Both the position numbers and the translations under genes were made by a program. From Bacteroidales bacterium (lineage in GTDB: Bacteria; Bacteroidota; Bacteroidia; Bacteroidales; Muribaculaceae), in contig CAADVV010000340.1 of NCBI GenBank assembly GCA_900752535.1, positions 1 to 13,590 of the forward strand: a stretch of 13,590 nucleotides of DNA, read 5' to 3'. Positions 1 through 6,417 of this stretch are shown here, one piece after another. A model generated the notes under the pieces. That model saw only the letters and a program-made list of their open reading frames with translations. It had not been told where the DNA came from and searched no databases. Position 1 is the first letter of the stretch. Every line of letters begins with the position of its first letter.

Positions 1-1
1 C

Positions 2-505
2 CGGGGCGGCGGCGGCGGCGCCCCCCCCCCCCCCGCCATGCCTTCGCTGCGCGTCAACCTCGCCACGGGGCCCACACTGCGTGGCGGCTTCGGGCATAAG
101 GAGGCAGCCGCGCCATCATCACGTGATGCGGGGCCGAAACGCACGACGCCCTACACACAGGAGCAAATTCAGGCTGCATGGGAGGCCTACATGGCTGCAC
201 ACCCCAAAGAGCAGATTCTGACAAACACAATGCGGGCTTCGTCGCCTCAGACAGTCGGCGAAAACTGCCTGAGCATCAGTGTTGAAAACGACATACAGCT
301 CCGGATTCTGACCGACAACCTCCAGCAGCTGACTGCCTCGCTACGCAACGCCGTGTCAAATGACCTGGTAACACTCGAAATCACAGTTAACGACGGTCCC
401 GGCTCGGCCATGACATGGAACGAGCGTGAAGTGCTCGAAAAGATGGTCGAGAACAATCCGAAACTGACAGATCTTATCCGCGACTTCCATCTGTCGCTTG
501 GCTGA
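2..505 (+). CDS. dnaX: DNA polymerase III subunit gamma/tau, C-terminal part (5' end outside window)
   Basis: This is the last 167 codons of a gene that enters from the left; the frame is open from base 2, so the ATG at 38 is an internal Met. DnaX is the clamp-loader ATPase of the replisome. None of its AAA+ domain is in the window, so the call rests on the tail. The visible part starts with a Gly/Ala/Pro linker, then a segment resembling the Bacteroidetes tau C-terminus: a Trp-containing helix (TQEQIQAAWEAYMAAHPKEQ), a small alpha/beta region, and a closing stretch EVLEKMVENNPKLTDLIRDF followed by HLSLG. That ending matches the usual 'NPxLxxLxxxFxLxL' finish of Bacteroidales DnaX, as I recall the family. 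The stop is TGA at 503-505, 8 bp from the stop of the convergent thioesterase gene. Any other protein with a Pro-rich linker is a less likely alternative. Confidence 0.7.
   Translation, partial: RGGGGGAPPPPAMPSLRVNLATGPTLRGGFGHKEAAAPSSRDAGPKRTTPYTQEQIQAAWEAYMAAHPKEQILTNTMRASSPQTVGENCLSISVENDIQLRILTDNLQQLTASLRNAVSNDLVTLEITVNDGPGSAMTWNEREVLEKMVENNPKLTDLIRDFHLSLG
5..34 (+). repeat. GGC repeat followed by a 14-base C homopolymer inside the DnaX-like linker
   Basis: Bases 5-19 are five GGC triplets. Bases 21-34 are an unbroken run of 14 C. Read in frame they encode Gly5, Ala, Pro4, Ala, a low-complexity linker. A tract this long is prone to slippage in replication, transcription or sequencing. 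It also lies at the window edge, where assemblies often break on such runs, so its exact length is uncertain. Confidence 0.85.
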
Positions 506-518
506 CGCAACCGTCAGC
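501..518. terminator. Hairpin spanning both convergent stop codons (possible shared bidirectional terminator)
   Basis: GCTGACG (501-507), loop CAAC, CGTCAGC (512-518) form a perfect 7-bp stem. The left arm contains the TGA of the DnaX-like gene (503-505). The right arm contains the reverse-strand TGA of the thioesterase gene (514-516). The symmetry would let it end transcripts from both sides. No T-tract follows on either strand, so termination is plausible but not proven by sequence. Confidence 0.45.
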
Positions 519-1248
519 GCGGAGCAACAGTCAGTCTGGCGCGGCACACAGCCGTGTCACCTACGGAGATGTCGGCGTCAAGACGCGCGCCTTCGTCACT
601 ACGCGCAATATCTATGTGTGCCTTGTCGCCATAGTGGGTCTCATGGAGATAGGCAATGTCGAGTCTGACGATACGGTGACGGTCATGCCACTCCATACCT
701 AGAGCATCGGCCAGACGCTCGACATAGCGCGCCGAGTTGACGTGGCGGTTGAAGTCTATATCGGAGTAGCTGAAGGTCACTTCACTCGTCTCGATAGGCT
801 CTCCGACGGCCGTCAGGCGCGGTATTGACGCAATGGGACACTCTCGGTCCTCGGCGGCACAGTCAAGCGGCGCAAGCGTCGAAGGGCGGCGTGTGTCGAG
901 GCTTATGCATGTCCAGAGACTACGCGCGTAGCCCATCGGGGTTCCCTCGCCGTCGAGCACAGCGAAGTTGCGATAAGAGATATGGCGCGAAAAGCTCTCG
1001 ACCCATGTCTCGATGACAAACGTGTCGAGGATGGCCGGCATGCGGTCCATCTCGATTGACATGCGCGACAACACCCACACATTGCGGTCAGCCATAAGCT
1101 CACGATAGCCGATGCCGAGCGCGTCGGCGTGGCGCGTAGCGGCGACAATCAGACGTGTTTCGAGCGACGCCATCGACATCTGTCCGTGGGCATCGCAGAG
1201 AGCGGCCGAGAGGCGCTCAGGTTCGGTTTTGTAAATGCGTTGAATCAT
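514..1248 (-). CDS. Acyl-ACP thioesterase (FatA/FatB-like, double hotdog)
   Basis: This 244-residue protein should hydrolyse acyl-ACP to free fatty acid and ACP in the cytoplasm, ending or diverting fatty-acid synthesis. No signal peptide or membrane segment is seen. Residues about 3-125 form the first hotdog half (RNVWVLSRMSIEMDRMP, then the strand region SFSRHISYRNF). Residues about 150-244 form the second half, which carries the family active-site pattern D-x-N-x-H-x-N at D165, N167, H169 and N171, with Y175 after it. The segment YLHETHYGD near residue 200 matches the later conserved acidic stretch. Length is normal for bacterial members. I place the start at the ATG at 1248; an in-frame TTG at 1257 adds three codons but lies inside the promoter -7 box. 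The protein begins MIQRIYKTEP, typical of the family. It converges on the DnaX-like gene and has its own promoter. Confidence 0.88.
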   Translation of the reverse strand: MIQRIYKTEPERLSAALCDAHGQMSMASLETRLIVAATRHADALGIGYRELMADRNVWVLSRMSIEMDRMPAILDTFVIETWVESFSRHISYRNFAVLDGEGTPMGYARSLWTCISLDTRRPSTLAPLDCAAEDRECPIASIPRLTAVGEPIETSEVTFSYSDIDFNRHVNSARYVERLADALGMEWHDRHRIVRLDIAYLHETHYGDKAHIDIARSDEGARLDADISVGDTAVCRARLTVAPR

Positions 1249-1254
1249 AGCCCG

Positions 1255-1262
1255 CAAAATTA
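1255..1262 (-). promoter_or_regulatory. Bacteroidetes -7 promoter box for the thioesterase gene
   Basis: The minus strand reads TAATTTTG, a perfect TAnnTTTG match. An imperfect -33 element (TTTC, 1284-1287) lies 21 bp upstream. With the final G at about -7, transcription would begin at or next to the A of the ATG at 1248. The same 11-mer, CCGCAAAATTA on the + strand, is also the -7 box of the SusC operon promoter. Confidence 0.6.
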
Positions 1263-1299
1263 GCCATTTTCGCTCAGACAGCGAAACCTTCCGTCACAG

Positions 1300-3459
1300 T
1301 CAATAGCCGGGATTCTGTGTCCAGCCGGGAAAAAGAACTATCTGGTCATCCGGAATCGGCCATTGTTTCTGATAGACGGCGTAGTCTCCAAAGCCATTGC
1401 GCTTCTGGAAAGCGAAGTAACGGGGCAAGTAAAGCTGTTTGCGCAGTTTTTCCATATCACTGACATTGTTGCCGCTGACCGTGATGTTCTTCGTCTTGGC
1501 GACCTGGTTTACAAGAGAAGTTGCTTTTGCAGCATTCCCCGTCGCGATGTTACATTCGGCCAGTAGAAGCAACACATCGGCATATGAATAATAACTCATC
1601 GTATGTCCCGACATGACTTCGTCAGGCACCTTCACGAAAAGAATCGTGCCGCTGTTGGCATCATATTCGTTACCCGCTGAGAGCGTGTATCTTCGGCTGT
1701 CAACAATCTCCTGCAGATAGGACATGGCCCGTTGGGGCTCGTTAAGGGCCATATAAACATTGGCTTTGGCCAGACGCCAGACATCCTTAGGCATATCGAA
1801 AACATCGTCGGGCGACGTGCCGAGAAGGCCTTTCTTCTCATTGAAAGCAGAAGAAATCCTGTCGAGAGAATTTTCGAGATAGCGCAAGGTGGTTTCGACA
1901 GTTTCCTGACGCGGCACTTCGAAATTATCGGCTGTCAGCTCGGAGATGCCTATTCGTCCCCATTTATCAACCATCTCCGTGTAGGTGATTGCGTTAAGGA
2001 GAATGAAATAGGGCGCCGCGTCGGAGTAGTCTGATGACTGTAGAGATTTTATTACGTTGGCATTAAACGCAATAGACGAATAAGCCGCATTAAAGGCTCT
2101 GCTATTATAGGTATCATATACGTTAAACGGGCACTTGACTTCATAGTAGGGATACATACCGGTATAGCCGCGCTCCACATAATACATCCATGAGAGAGCC
2201 TTTACGAAGCTATCGAAACCAATAGAAACGAATTTTCTGCCTGTTTCTCCGAGAACCAGAGGTATCGAGGGGTCACCGGCGAGTGTAACCTTCACATCTG
2301 CGCGTATAGTCCCCATGGCGTCATAGAGATAGACGTTTGAAGACTGGGCTCCATGACGCTGCGTCTTATCGACTCGAATGGTCAATATGCCGTTTTCATA
2401 TGTGTAATTGCAGTTAATAGGGTCGCCCGTATTGACAAAGATATCCCGGAAAAATTCGTCACCCGGATTAACGGGATTAGATGGTTCGATATCAAACGGG
2501 TCTTTATATGGCTCGATTGACAGGGGTATGTTTGACGTCACCTGCACGGTTGCTGTGCCGCCATCCTTATCAAAAGACACTTCATTCTGAGACAAAGAGA
2601 TTTCAACGTTGTCGACAATCTCATTACCGGCAACACCGTCTCCGTTCCAGTCATAGAAATATCTGAGGTCCGGAATGGTTACGTCCTGACCCAGGTCGCG
2701 GTATCGGGCGATTATGTTTGCCGCGATATTTTCGAGATTATTCTGAATATGATAGCGGTCATGGGCGATTGTGCGCTTATTGTCGTCGGTGAACTCACCG
2801 TCGTCAGCAAGGTCCTGACTCAAAACCGAGAGATACTGAGTGACCTCAGCGTCCGACCGTTCATTCAGGACGAGAGACGATATCGCAATCAGAACGCCGG
2901 AACCGTCGGTGCCCGCTGAGATGGACATTGATTCGGCAGGGGTTGATTCATAGACCTGCAATCCGAACTGCGCGAGCAGTTCCGTTTGTGCCTGTCTGTC
3001 GGCCTCGGCAAAATTCTTTCCGCCTTTCATCAGGGTCTGAATACGCCCCGACTTGAGATGCGTCAGAATGTTGACATTAACTGTGCTTCTGTCTGACAGG
3101 TCAGCAAGAGCAATCAGATGCAACTGCCCCGTTGAAAGACTGCCTGTCACTTCATTGAAATAATAGCCGTCGGTGACTATGCGCACAAACTGTGAAGCGA
3201 GCTCAATCTGACCAAGATCAAATGAACCGGCATCGTCACGAATTTCGCCATTAAAGACCGTTCCTATGGCAGTCATTGTCTCATCGAGCGGTTGAACGCT
3301 GATGGACGAGCCGCGGACAAACGGGCCCTTTTCTACTTTGCCCGAAAGCTGATATTTGCCCGACTGCGGCATATCGCCTCCACCGGGCGCATTGTCGTCA
3401 GTGCAGCCCGCGAGTGCGAAAACAGAGATTATCGAAAGGCACAGATATTTTAACTTCAT
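1300..3459 (-). CDS. Chimeric surface lipoprotein: KGPF-type N-terminal module, BACON-like domain, compact SusD/RagB-like domain
   Basis: The start is the ATG at 3459, giving 719 residues and a clean lipoprotein signal with lipobox LAGC (Cys19) followed by TDD, the acidic pattern linked to surface export in Bacteroidetes. An upstream in-frame start at 3492 would spoil the signal. Residues about 37-270 form a module with GKVEKGPFVRGSSISVQPLD, a TDGYYFNEVTGSLS segment and NVNILTHL, which I recognise as a recurring lipoprotein module of unknown function. DWNGDGVAGNEI (270-281) resembles a calcium-loop linker. Residues 284-395 resemble a BACON domain (SLSQNEVSFDKDGGTATVQV). Residues about 405-719 are a shortened SusD: a TYNSRAFNAAYSSIAFNANV helix, TPR-like repeats (VWRLAKANVYMALNEPQRAM; YADVLLLLAECNIATGNAAK) and the classic ending WPIP...QNPGY. 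Most SusD proteins are about 500-600 residues with one domain. No SusC partner lies next to it. It is probably a surface ligand-binding lipoprotein; the ligand is unknown. Confidence 0.8.
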   Translation of the reverse strand: MKLKYLCLSIISVFALAGCTDDNAPGGGDMPQSGKYQLSGKVEKGPFVRGSSISVQPLDETMTAIGTVFNGEIRDDAGSFDLGQIELASQFVRIVTDGYYFNEVTGSLSTGQLHLIALADLSDRSTVNVNILTHLKSGRIQTLMKGGKNFAEADRQAQTELLAQFGLQVYESTPAESMSISAGTDGSGVLIAISSLVLNERSDAEVTQYLSVLSQDLADDGEFTDDNKRTIAHDRYHIQNNLENIAANIIARYRDLGQDVTIPDLRYFYDWNGDGVAGNEIVDNVEISLSQNEVSFDKDGGTATVQVTSNIPLSIEPYKDPFDIEPSNPVNPGDEFFRDIFVNTGDPINCNYTYENGILTIRVDKTQRHGAQSSNVYLYDAMGTIRADVKVTLAGDPSIPLVLGETGRKFVSIGFDSFVKALSWMYYVERGYTGMYPYYEVKCPFNVYDTYNSRAFNAAYSSIAFNANVIKSLQSSDYSDAAPYFILLNAITYTEMVDKWGRIGISELTADNFEVPRQETVETTLRYLENSLDRISSAFNEKKGLLGTSPDDVFDMPKDVWRLAKANVYMALNEPQRAMSYLQEIVDSRRYTLSAGNEYDANSGTILFVKVPDEVMSGHTMSYYSYADVLLLLAECNIATGNAAKATSLVNQVAKTKNITVSGNNVSDMEKLRKQLYLPRYFAFQKRNGFGDYAVYQKQWPIPDDQIVLFPGWTQNPGY

Positions 3460-3515
3460 ATTCTTTGAGCACGAAACTCCGCCAATAGCCACGACCGCCG
3501 GGCTCTCATGTCCGG

Positions 3516-3543
3516 AGAGATTATTAAACAGAGATTATTAAAT
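3516..3543. repeat. Tandem 14-bp direct repeat in the leader of the chimeric SusD gene
   Basis: AGAGATTATTAAAC (3516-3529) is followed at once by AGAGATTATTAAAT (3530-3543), identical but for the last base. The pair lies between the predicted promoter and the ATG at 3459, so it should be in the 5' untranslated leader. It is AT-rich against a GC-richer background. Confidence 0.9.
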
Positions 3544-3589
3544 ATTGTGATAACTGATACACGGTCATAGTCAGACGTTTTCCAATTCA

Positions 3590-3597
3590 CAAAGATA
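3590..3597 (-). promoter_or_regulatory. -7 promoter box for the chimeric SusD lipoprotein gene
   Basis: The minus strand reads TATCTTTG, a perfect TAnnTTTG match. It predicts a start near 3583 and a leader of about 124 nt. No TTG or TTTG is found at the -33 position; an inverted repeat and a direct repeat occupy that place instead. Confidence 0.5.
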
Positions 3598-3604
3598 ACG
3601 AATT

Positions 3605-3634
3605 TGTTCGGTTTTCCTTGCGGTTTACCGAACA
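3605..3634. promoter_or_regulatory. Operator-like inverted repeat with 11-bp-spaced direct repeats over the -33 region
   Basis: TGTTCGGT (3605-3612) and ACCGAACA (3627-3634) form perfect 8-bp arms around a 14-bp centre. CGGTTT occurs at 3610-3615 and again at 3621-3626, an 11-bp period close to one helical turn. Both patterns lie just upstream of the TATCTTTG box at 3590-3597, where a dimeric activator or repressor would bind. The regulator is not identified. Confidence 0.45.
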
Positions 3635-3656
3635 TTTTAGGGCAATACGAAAGAAC

Positions 3657-3691
3657 GCGTGACGAAGGCCGGGTGGGCTTGTTCGTCACGC
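3657..3691 (-). terminator. Hairpin terminator downstream of the gene remnant
   Basis: GCGTGACGAA (3657-3666) and TTCGTCACGC (3682-3691) form a perfect 10-bp stem with a 15-nt loop. It begins about 35 nt past the TAA of the remnant on the minus strand and lies upstream of the next minus-strand promoter. A short T-run follows on the + strand and GTTCTTTC on the minus strand. Confidence 0.6.
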
Positions 3692-3725
3692 TTTTCAGAG
3701 GGGATATGCGGTTTAGGCAGGCGGC

Positions 3726-4018
3726 TTATTTTATGATGACTTTGCTGACGTCGGTGCCGCAGCGGCGGATTAAGATTCCGTTGGAGGGATTCACGACTTT
3801 GACACCGTTGAGGTTGTAGTATTCGACGGGGGCGTCGGTTGCATCAGCTTCCACGCCGTCAATGGCGGCGTTTTCATAGATTGCAGGTTCGAAAAGCACC
3901 TCGGTGTCACCGTCTTTGTAGACGAGGCATGCCTTGATGGATTTGAGTTCATCGACAAAGAGATAGTAGTTCTGATAATTGTCTAACGAGATGAAGAAAA
4001 CCAGAGGCGGCAAAAATT
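3726..4018 (-). pseudogene. Remnant of a secreted protein gene: C-terminal fragment with sorting-domain-like tail
   Basis: The frame is open on the minus strand from 4049 to the TAA at 3726. Its last 35 or so residues (APVEYYNLNGVKVVNPSNG, then ILIRRCGTDVSKVIIK) match the common C-terminal tail of Bacteroidales secreted proteins, similar to type IX secretion (TIGR04183-like) sorting domains. There is no signal peptide. The only Met codons, at 4049 and 4037, lie upstream of the start site predicted from the promoter box at 4025-4032. After that start there is no in-frame ATG, only TTG or CTG codons. The upstream part (YKDGDTEVLFEPA) looks like the end of a larger domain. The simplest reading is an internal deletion that fused an old promoter to the last 80-90 codons. 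A short expressed protein from a non-ATG start is possible but less likely. Confidence 0.55.
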
Positions 4019-4024
4019 CAGGCG

Positions 4025-4053
4025 CAAATATAAGCATTTTCCACTGCAAACAA
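4025..4053 (-). promoter_or_regulatory. Promoter in front of the gene remnant
   Basis: The minus strand carries TATATTTG (4025-4032), a perfect TAnnTTTG match, with TTG at 4051-4053 after an 18-bp spacer. The predicted start is near 4018. It lies inside the open frame of the remnant, which argues against using the Met codon at 4049. Confidence 0.5.
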
Positions 4054-4124
4054 CAATTTTTGCTTCAAATTTATAGCCCACTCCTGAAATCCGCTACTTA
4101 TTGCAAGAAACGGACGACGACCTA

Positions 4125-6203
4125 TTATCTGCCTCCGGCGGTTGAGCGGTCTGTGTTGGCGTCGGCGTTGATGATTTTCTGTACGTCGCGTTTCTGACGG
4201 CCCCACTGAAGATTCCATGCAACGGTCACGAAAGGCATACACATATCAAGCCGCATGTGTTGTTCGTTGGTGTTCCATTTGCTGAGCGACTTGGAACCCT
4301 GGTCATACTTGCCGAACGGCATCAAGATTCCGGCACCGAACTGCCAGTCTCGCCAATTGTAATCAAGCGCGATGACATTCAAGTCTTCGCCCCACTTGAT
4401 TTGCTCGCCCCAAAGGTCGCGTTGGGCATACTGGTATTCGACACTGAGGACAAATCCCCGGTGAGAGAGCTGCAACGAGGCGTTTCCGCTCCAGCCGTTA
4501 TGTGTGATAGCATATCCCGTGCCTTTCATACGCTCCATACGATATTGCACATAACCGCTGACGGTGAGCCACTGCGGTATAATCTCAATCTGCGGAGCAA
4601 GGAAAAACGACAGGTTTTTCAGACCGCGGCTGTTTTCATATGTGGTGATGAGACGGTCTTCATCCCATTTCAGCAGAGGTGTGATGGCGTTGGGAGACGT
4701 AAAGGCGCGTATGCCGAACGAACCGCTCACCCTCGGGAGGTTGAAGCCATAGCGGAAAGTGAGCATATAGGAATTGGCTGTCTTGAGGTTCTGATTGCCG
4801 ACTCGCCACTGGAAGCTGTCAAGCTGCTGCGGCACCACGTTTGTCTCTGCCAGCGATGGAGTTGATTGCCAAGAGGTGAAGTTAAGCCGAAAACTGTGAT
4901 TCGGATTTGGCGAATAGGTGATTGTAGCCTGTGGTCTCGCGCTCCATGAGTGATTGCCCCAGCTAGACTCCTTGAAAAGAAAATCTGTGTACTGTGCGCC
5001 GATGCCCGCTGTTGCCGTCCAATTGCCGAACCGTCGGTAATATTCGGCAAAGAAATACACCTTGTCCTGACGCTGATGGAATATCTCTCCCCCGAGATTC
5101 TCATATTCGGAGCGGTTGCGGTTGGCCGTGTATGATATTCCGGCAGTGAAACGTGAATTGCGCCGGTTCATTATATAGTCCGCTTCAATTCCGTATGCCT
5201 GATTGCGGTCTTTGATGTTGGTGTGTATATCTGTCAGAGATCCTGTCACATCCGGAATCTGTTCCTGATAATTGGAAAAAGAGCGTCCGAAATAAAACGA
5301 ACTGCTGAAATCAATCACGAGCATTTGTTTTCGTGGAAGATTCTGCTGCCAGTACAGCGAGAGTGAAGGAGTTTTACCGGGCGAACCATGTGATTCAGTC
5401 ATCAGAATGTCATCTATACCGTCGTTGAGCGACATTAGTCCCCGATAGAGCATTTTGTCGGTTATATTCTGCCAAAGACTGAATTCTGCCATGAATACCG
5501 TAGTGTCAGGTTTGATGTAATTATACGAAGCCCATGCTCGTGATTGAGTGTTGTCCATCGAGCCTCCCCGCGATGTCTCTTTGCGCGTGAGCGTCGAGCC
5601 ATCCGGATATGTGAATGTCTCCGTGTAATCGCGATGGGTCTTCATCTTATCGGTGAGTTTATAATTCGCTCCGATTTCAAACTGTGATTTGCCGAAGTTG
5701 AGTTTAGCGTCAGTCATATAGAATCCCCATGCCGTGTTCAGAGCTGGGCGGGCAGACAGCTGCAACGAACCTCCGAGCGTGGGATTTGCGACGATGAAGT
5801 TGAGCACATAGTTTGCATCACCGTATCTGAGGCCCGGGTTATCCATCCATTCCACACGCCTGATGGTCTCCGGCAACAATGCCCTGACCTGATCAATGGT
5901 TGCAGTACGGCCGTTGATGCGTACCTGCACTGATTGTCCGGCGGCAGTGATACGGCCCAGAGCGTCGCTCACCGAAAGCGAGGGTATCATAAGATTGTTG
6001 AGCAACTGCATTCCGTTTTTAGAGTTATCGACAGCACTCTTTGACGGATGGTACACATCCATGTCAGCCTTACGGATTACTTTCGGAGCCTCAAGAACAA
6101 TCTCCTGCAACTCCCGGGTGGCAATTGAGTCTGCCGTCTCTGTCTGAGCCAATGCTCCGAATGCGCTCATCAGAGCCGGTATCGTGAATACTACAGTTTT
6201 CAT
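4125..6203 (-). CDS. Outer-membrane beta-barrel protein, TonB-receptor-like (PF14905 type)
   Basis: The 692-residue product starts with a Sec signal ending near AFGALAQ (residues 14-20). A short segment follows (ELQEIVLEAPKV, 31-42) like the TonB-box region of Bacteroidetes receptors, then a plug-like domain (about 60-145: VQVRINGRTATIDQVRALLP, then IRRVEWMDNPGLRYGDANYV). The rest alternates aromatic strands and loops as in a barrel, ending in WNLQWGRQKRDVQKIINADA and a short polar tail typical of the OMP_b-brl_3 family. Many family members carry an N-terminal carboxypeptidase-regulatory-like domain of about 90 residues; it is absent here, and the mature protein goes straight to the plug. The cargo is unknown. 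No SusD gene is adjacent. It lies downstream of the GC hairpin that closes the SusC operon, and I find no TAnnTTTG box in its 155-bp upstream gap, so its promoter is unclear. Confidence 0.85.
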   Translation of the reverse strand: MKTVVFTIPALMSAFGALAQTETADSIATRELQEIVLEAPKVIRKADMDVYHPSKSAVDNSKNGMQLLNNLMIPSLSVSDALGRITAAGQSVQVRINGRTATIDQVRALLPETIRRVEWMDNPGLRYGDANYVLNFIVANPTLGGSLQLSARPALNTAWGFYMTDAKLNFGKSQFEIGANYKLTDKMKTHRDYTETFTYPDGSTLTRKETSRGGSMDNTQSRAWASYNYIKPDTTVFMAEFSLWQNITDKMLYRGLMSLNDGIDDILMTESHGSPGKTPSLSLYWQQNLPRKQMLVIDFSSSFYFGRSFSNYQEQIPDVTGSLTDIHTNIKDRNQAYGIEADYIMNRRNSRFTAGISYTANRNRSEYENLGGEIFHQRQDKVYFFAEYYRRFGNWTATAGIGAQYTDFLFKESSWGNHSWSARPQATITYSPNPNHSFRLNFTSWQSTPSLAETNVVPQQLDSFQWRVGNQNLKTANSYMLTFRYGFNLPRVSGSFGIRAFTSPNAITPLLKWDEDRLITTYENSRGLKNLSFFLAPQIEIIPQWLTVSGYVQYRMERMKGTGYAITHNGWSGNASLQLSHRGFVLSVEYQYAQRDLWGEQIKWGEDLNVIALDYNWRDWQFGAGILMPFGKYDQGSKSLSKWNTNEQHMRLDMCMPFVTVAWNLQWGRQKRDVQKIINADANTDRSTAGGR

Positions 6204-6358
6204 TCCTTTGTCGTTTTTCTATAAGACACCGGATTACTGTCATTCGTGACAATCGCCCCCGACATATTTTGAGAACCGTCAGGCGACGACGAAGGCGCCG
6301 TTGCGGCGGTTTATGACGTCGACGGCTGCACCGCATTGGCCCGGAGAGATGAACGACA
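6204..6358. other. Intergenic gap upstream of the beta-barrel gene, no clear promoter
   Basis: The gap holds no credible ORF. The minus strand has no TAnnTTTG box. A small 5-bp hairpin (CGCCG, TTG, CGGCG; 6296-6308) and the palindrome GACGTC are present, without evident role. Confidence 0.5.
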
Positions 6359-6387
6359 GCGGGCGCCGGTCAGTGACCGGCGCCCGC
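6359..6387 (-). terminator. Strong GC-rich hairpin terminating the SusC/SusD operon
   Basis: GCGGGCGCCGGT (6359-6370), loop CAGTG, ACCGGCGCCCGC (6376-6387) form a perfect 12-bp stem, 30 nt past the TAA of the last operon gene. No long T-run follows on the minus strand. This is the most stable hairpin I found in the window, and its place between two genes of one strand supports termination or transcript-end protection. Confidence 0.7.
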
Positions 6388-6417
6388 ACAGGATTTCTGT
6401 GTTTGTCAGTTCAGGAC

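Noticed and set aside
1249..1257. TTG start three codons upstream for the thioesterase
   Set aside because: The TTG overlaps the predicted -7 box and would lie upstream of the transcript start; the ATG at 1248 begins the conserved family N-terminus.
3460..3492. Upstream in-frame ATG for the chimeric SusD lipoprotein
   Set aside because: It adds eleven residues before MKLKYLCLSI, which is already a complete lipoprotein signal.
3456..3689. Minus-strand frame of 77 codons in the upstream region of the chimeric SusD gene
   Set aside because: It spans a promoter box, an operator-like dyad, a terminator hairpin and a tandem repeat, and matches no family.
4257..4865. Open plus-strand frame of 202 codons
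   Set aside because: Antisense shadow of the beta-barrel gene, which has a full family pattern.
6091..6336. Minus-strand 81-codon frame rich in Arg
   Set aside because: It overlaps the start of the beta-barrel gene in another frame and has the random basic composition of a shadow frame.
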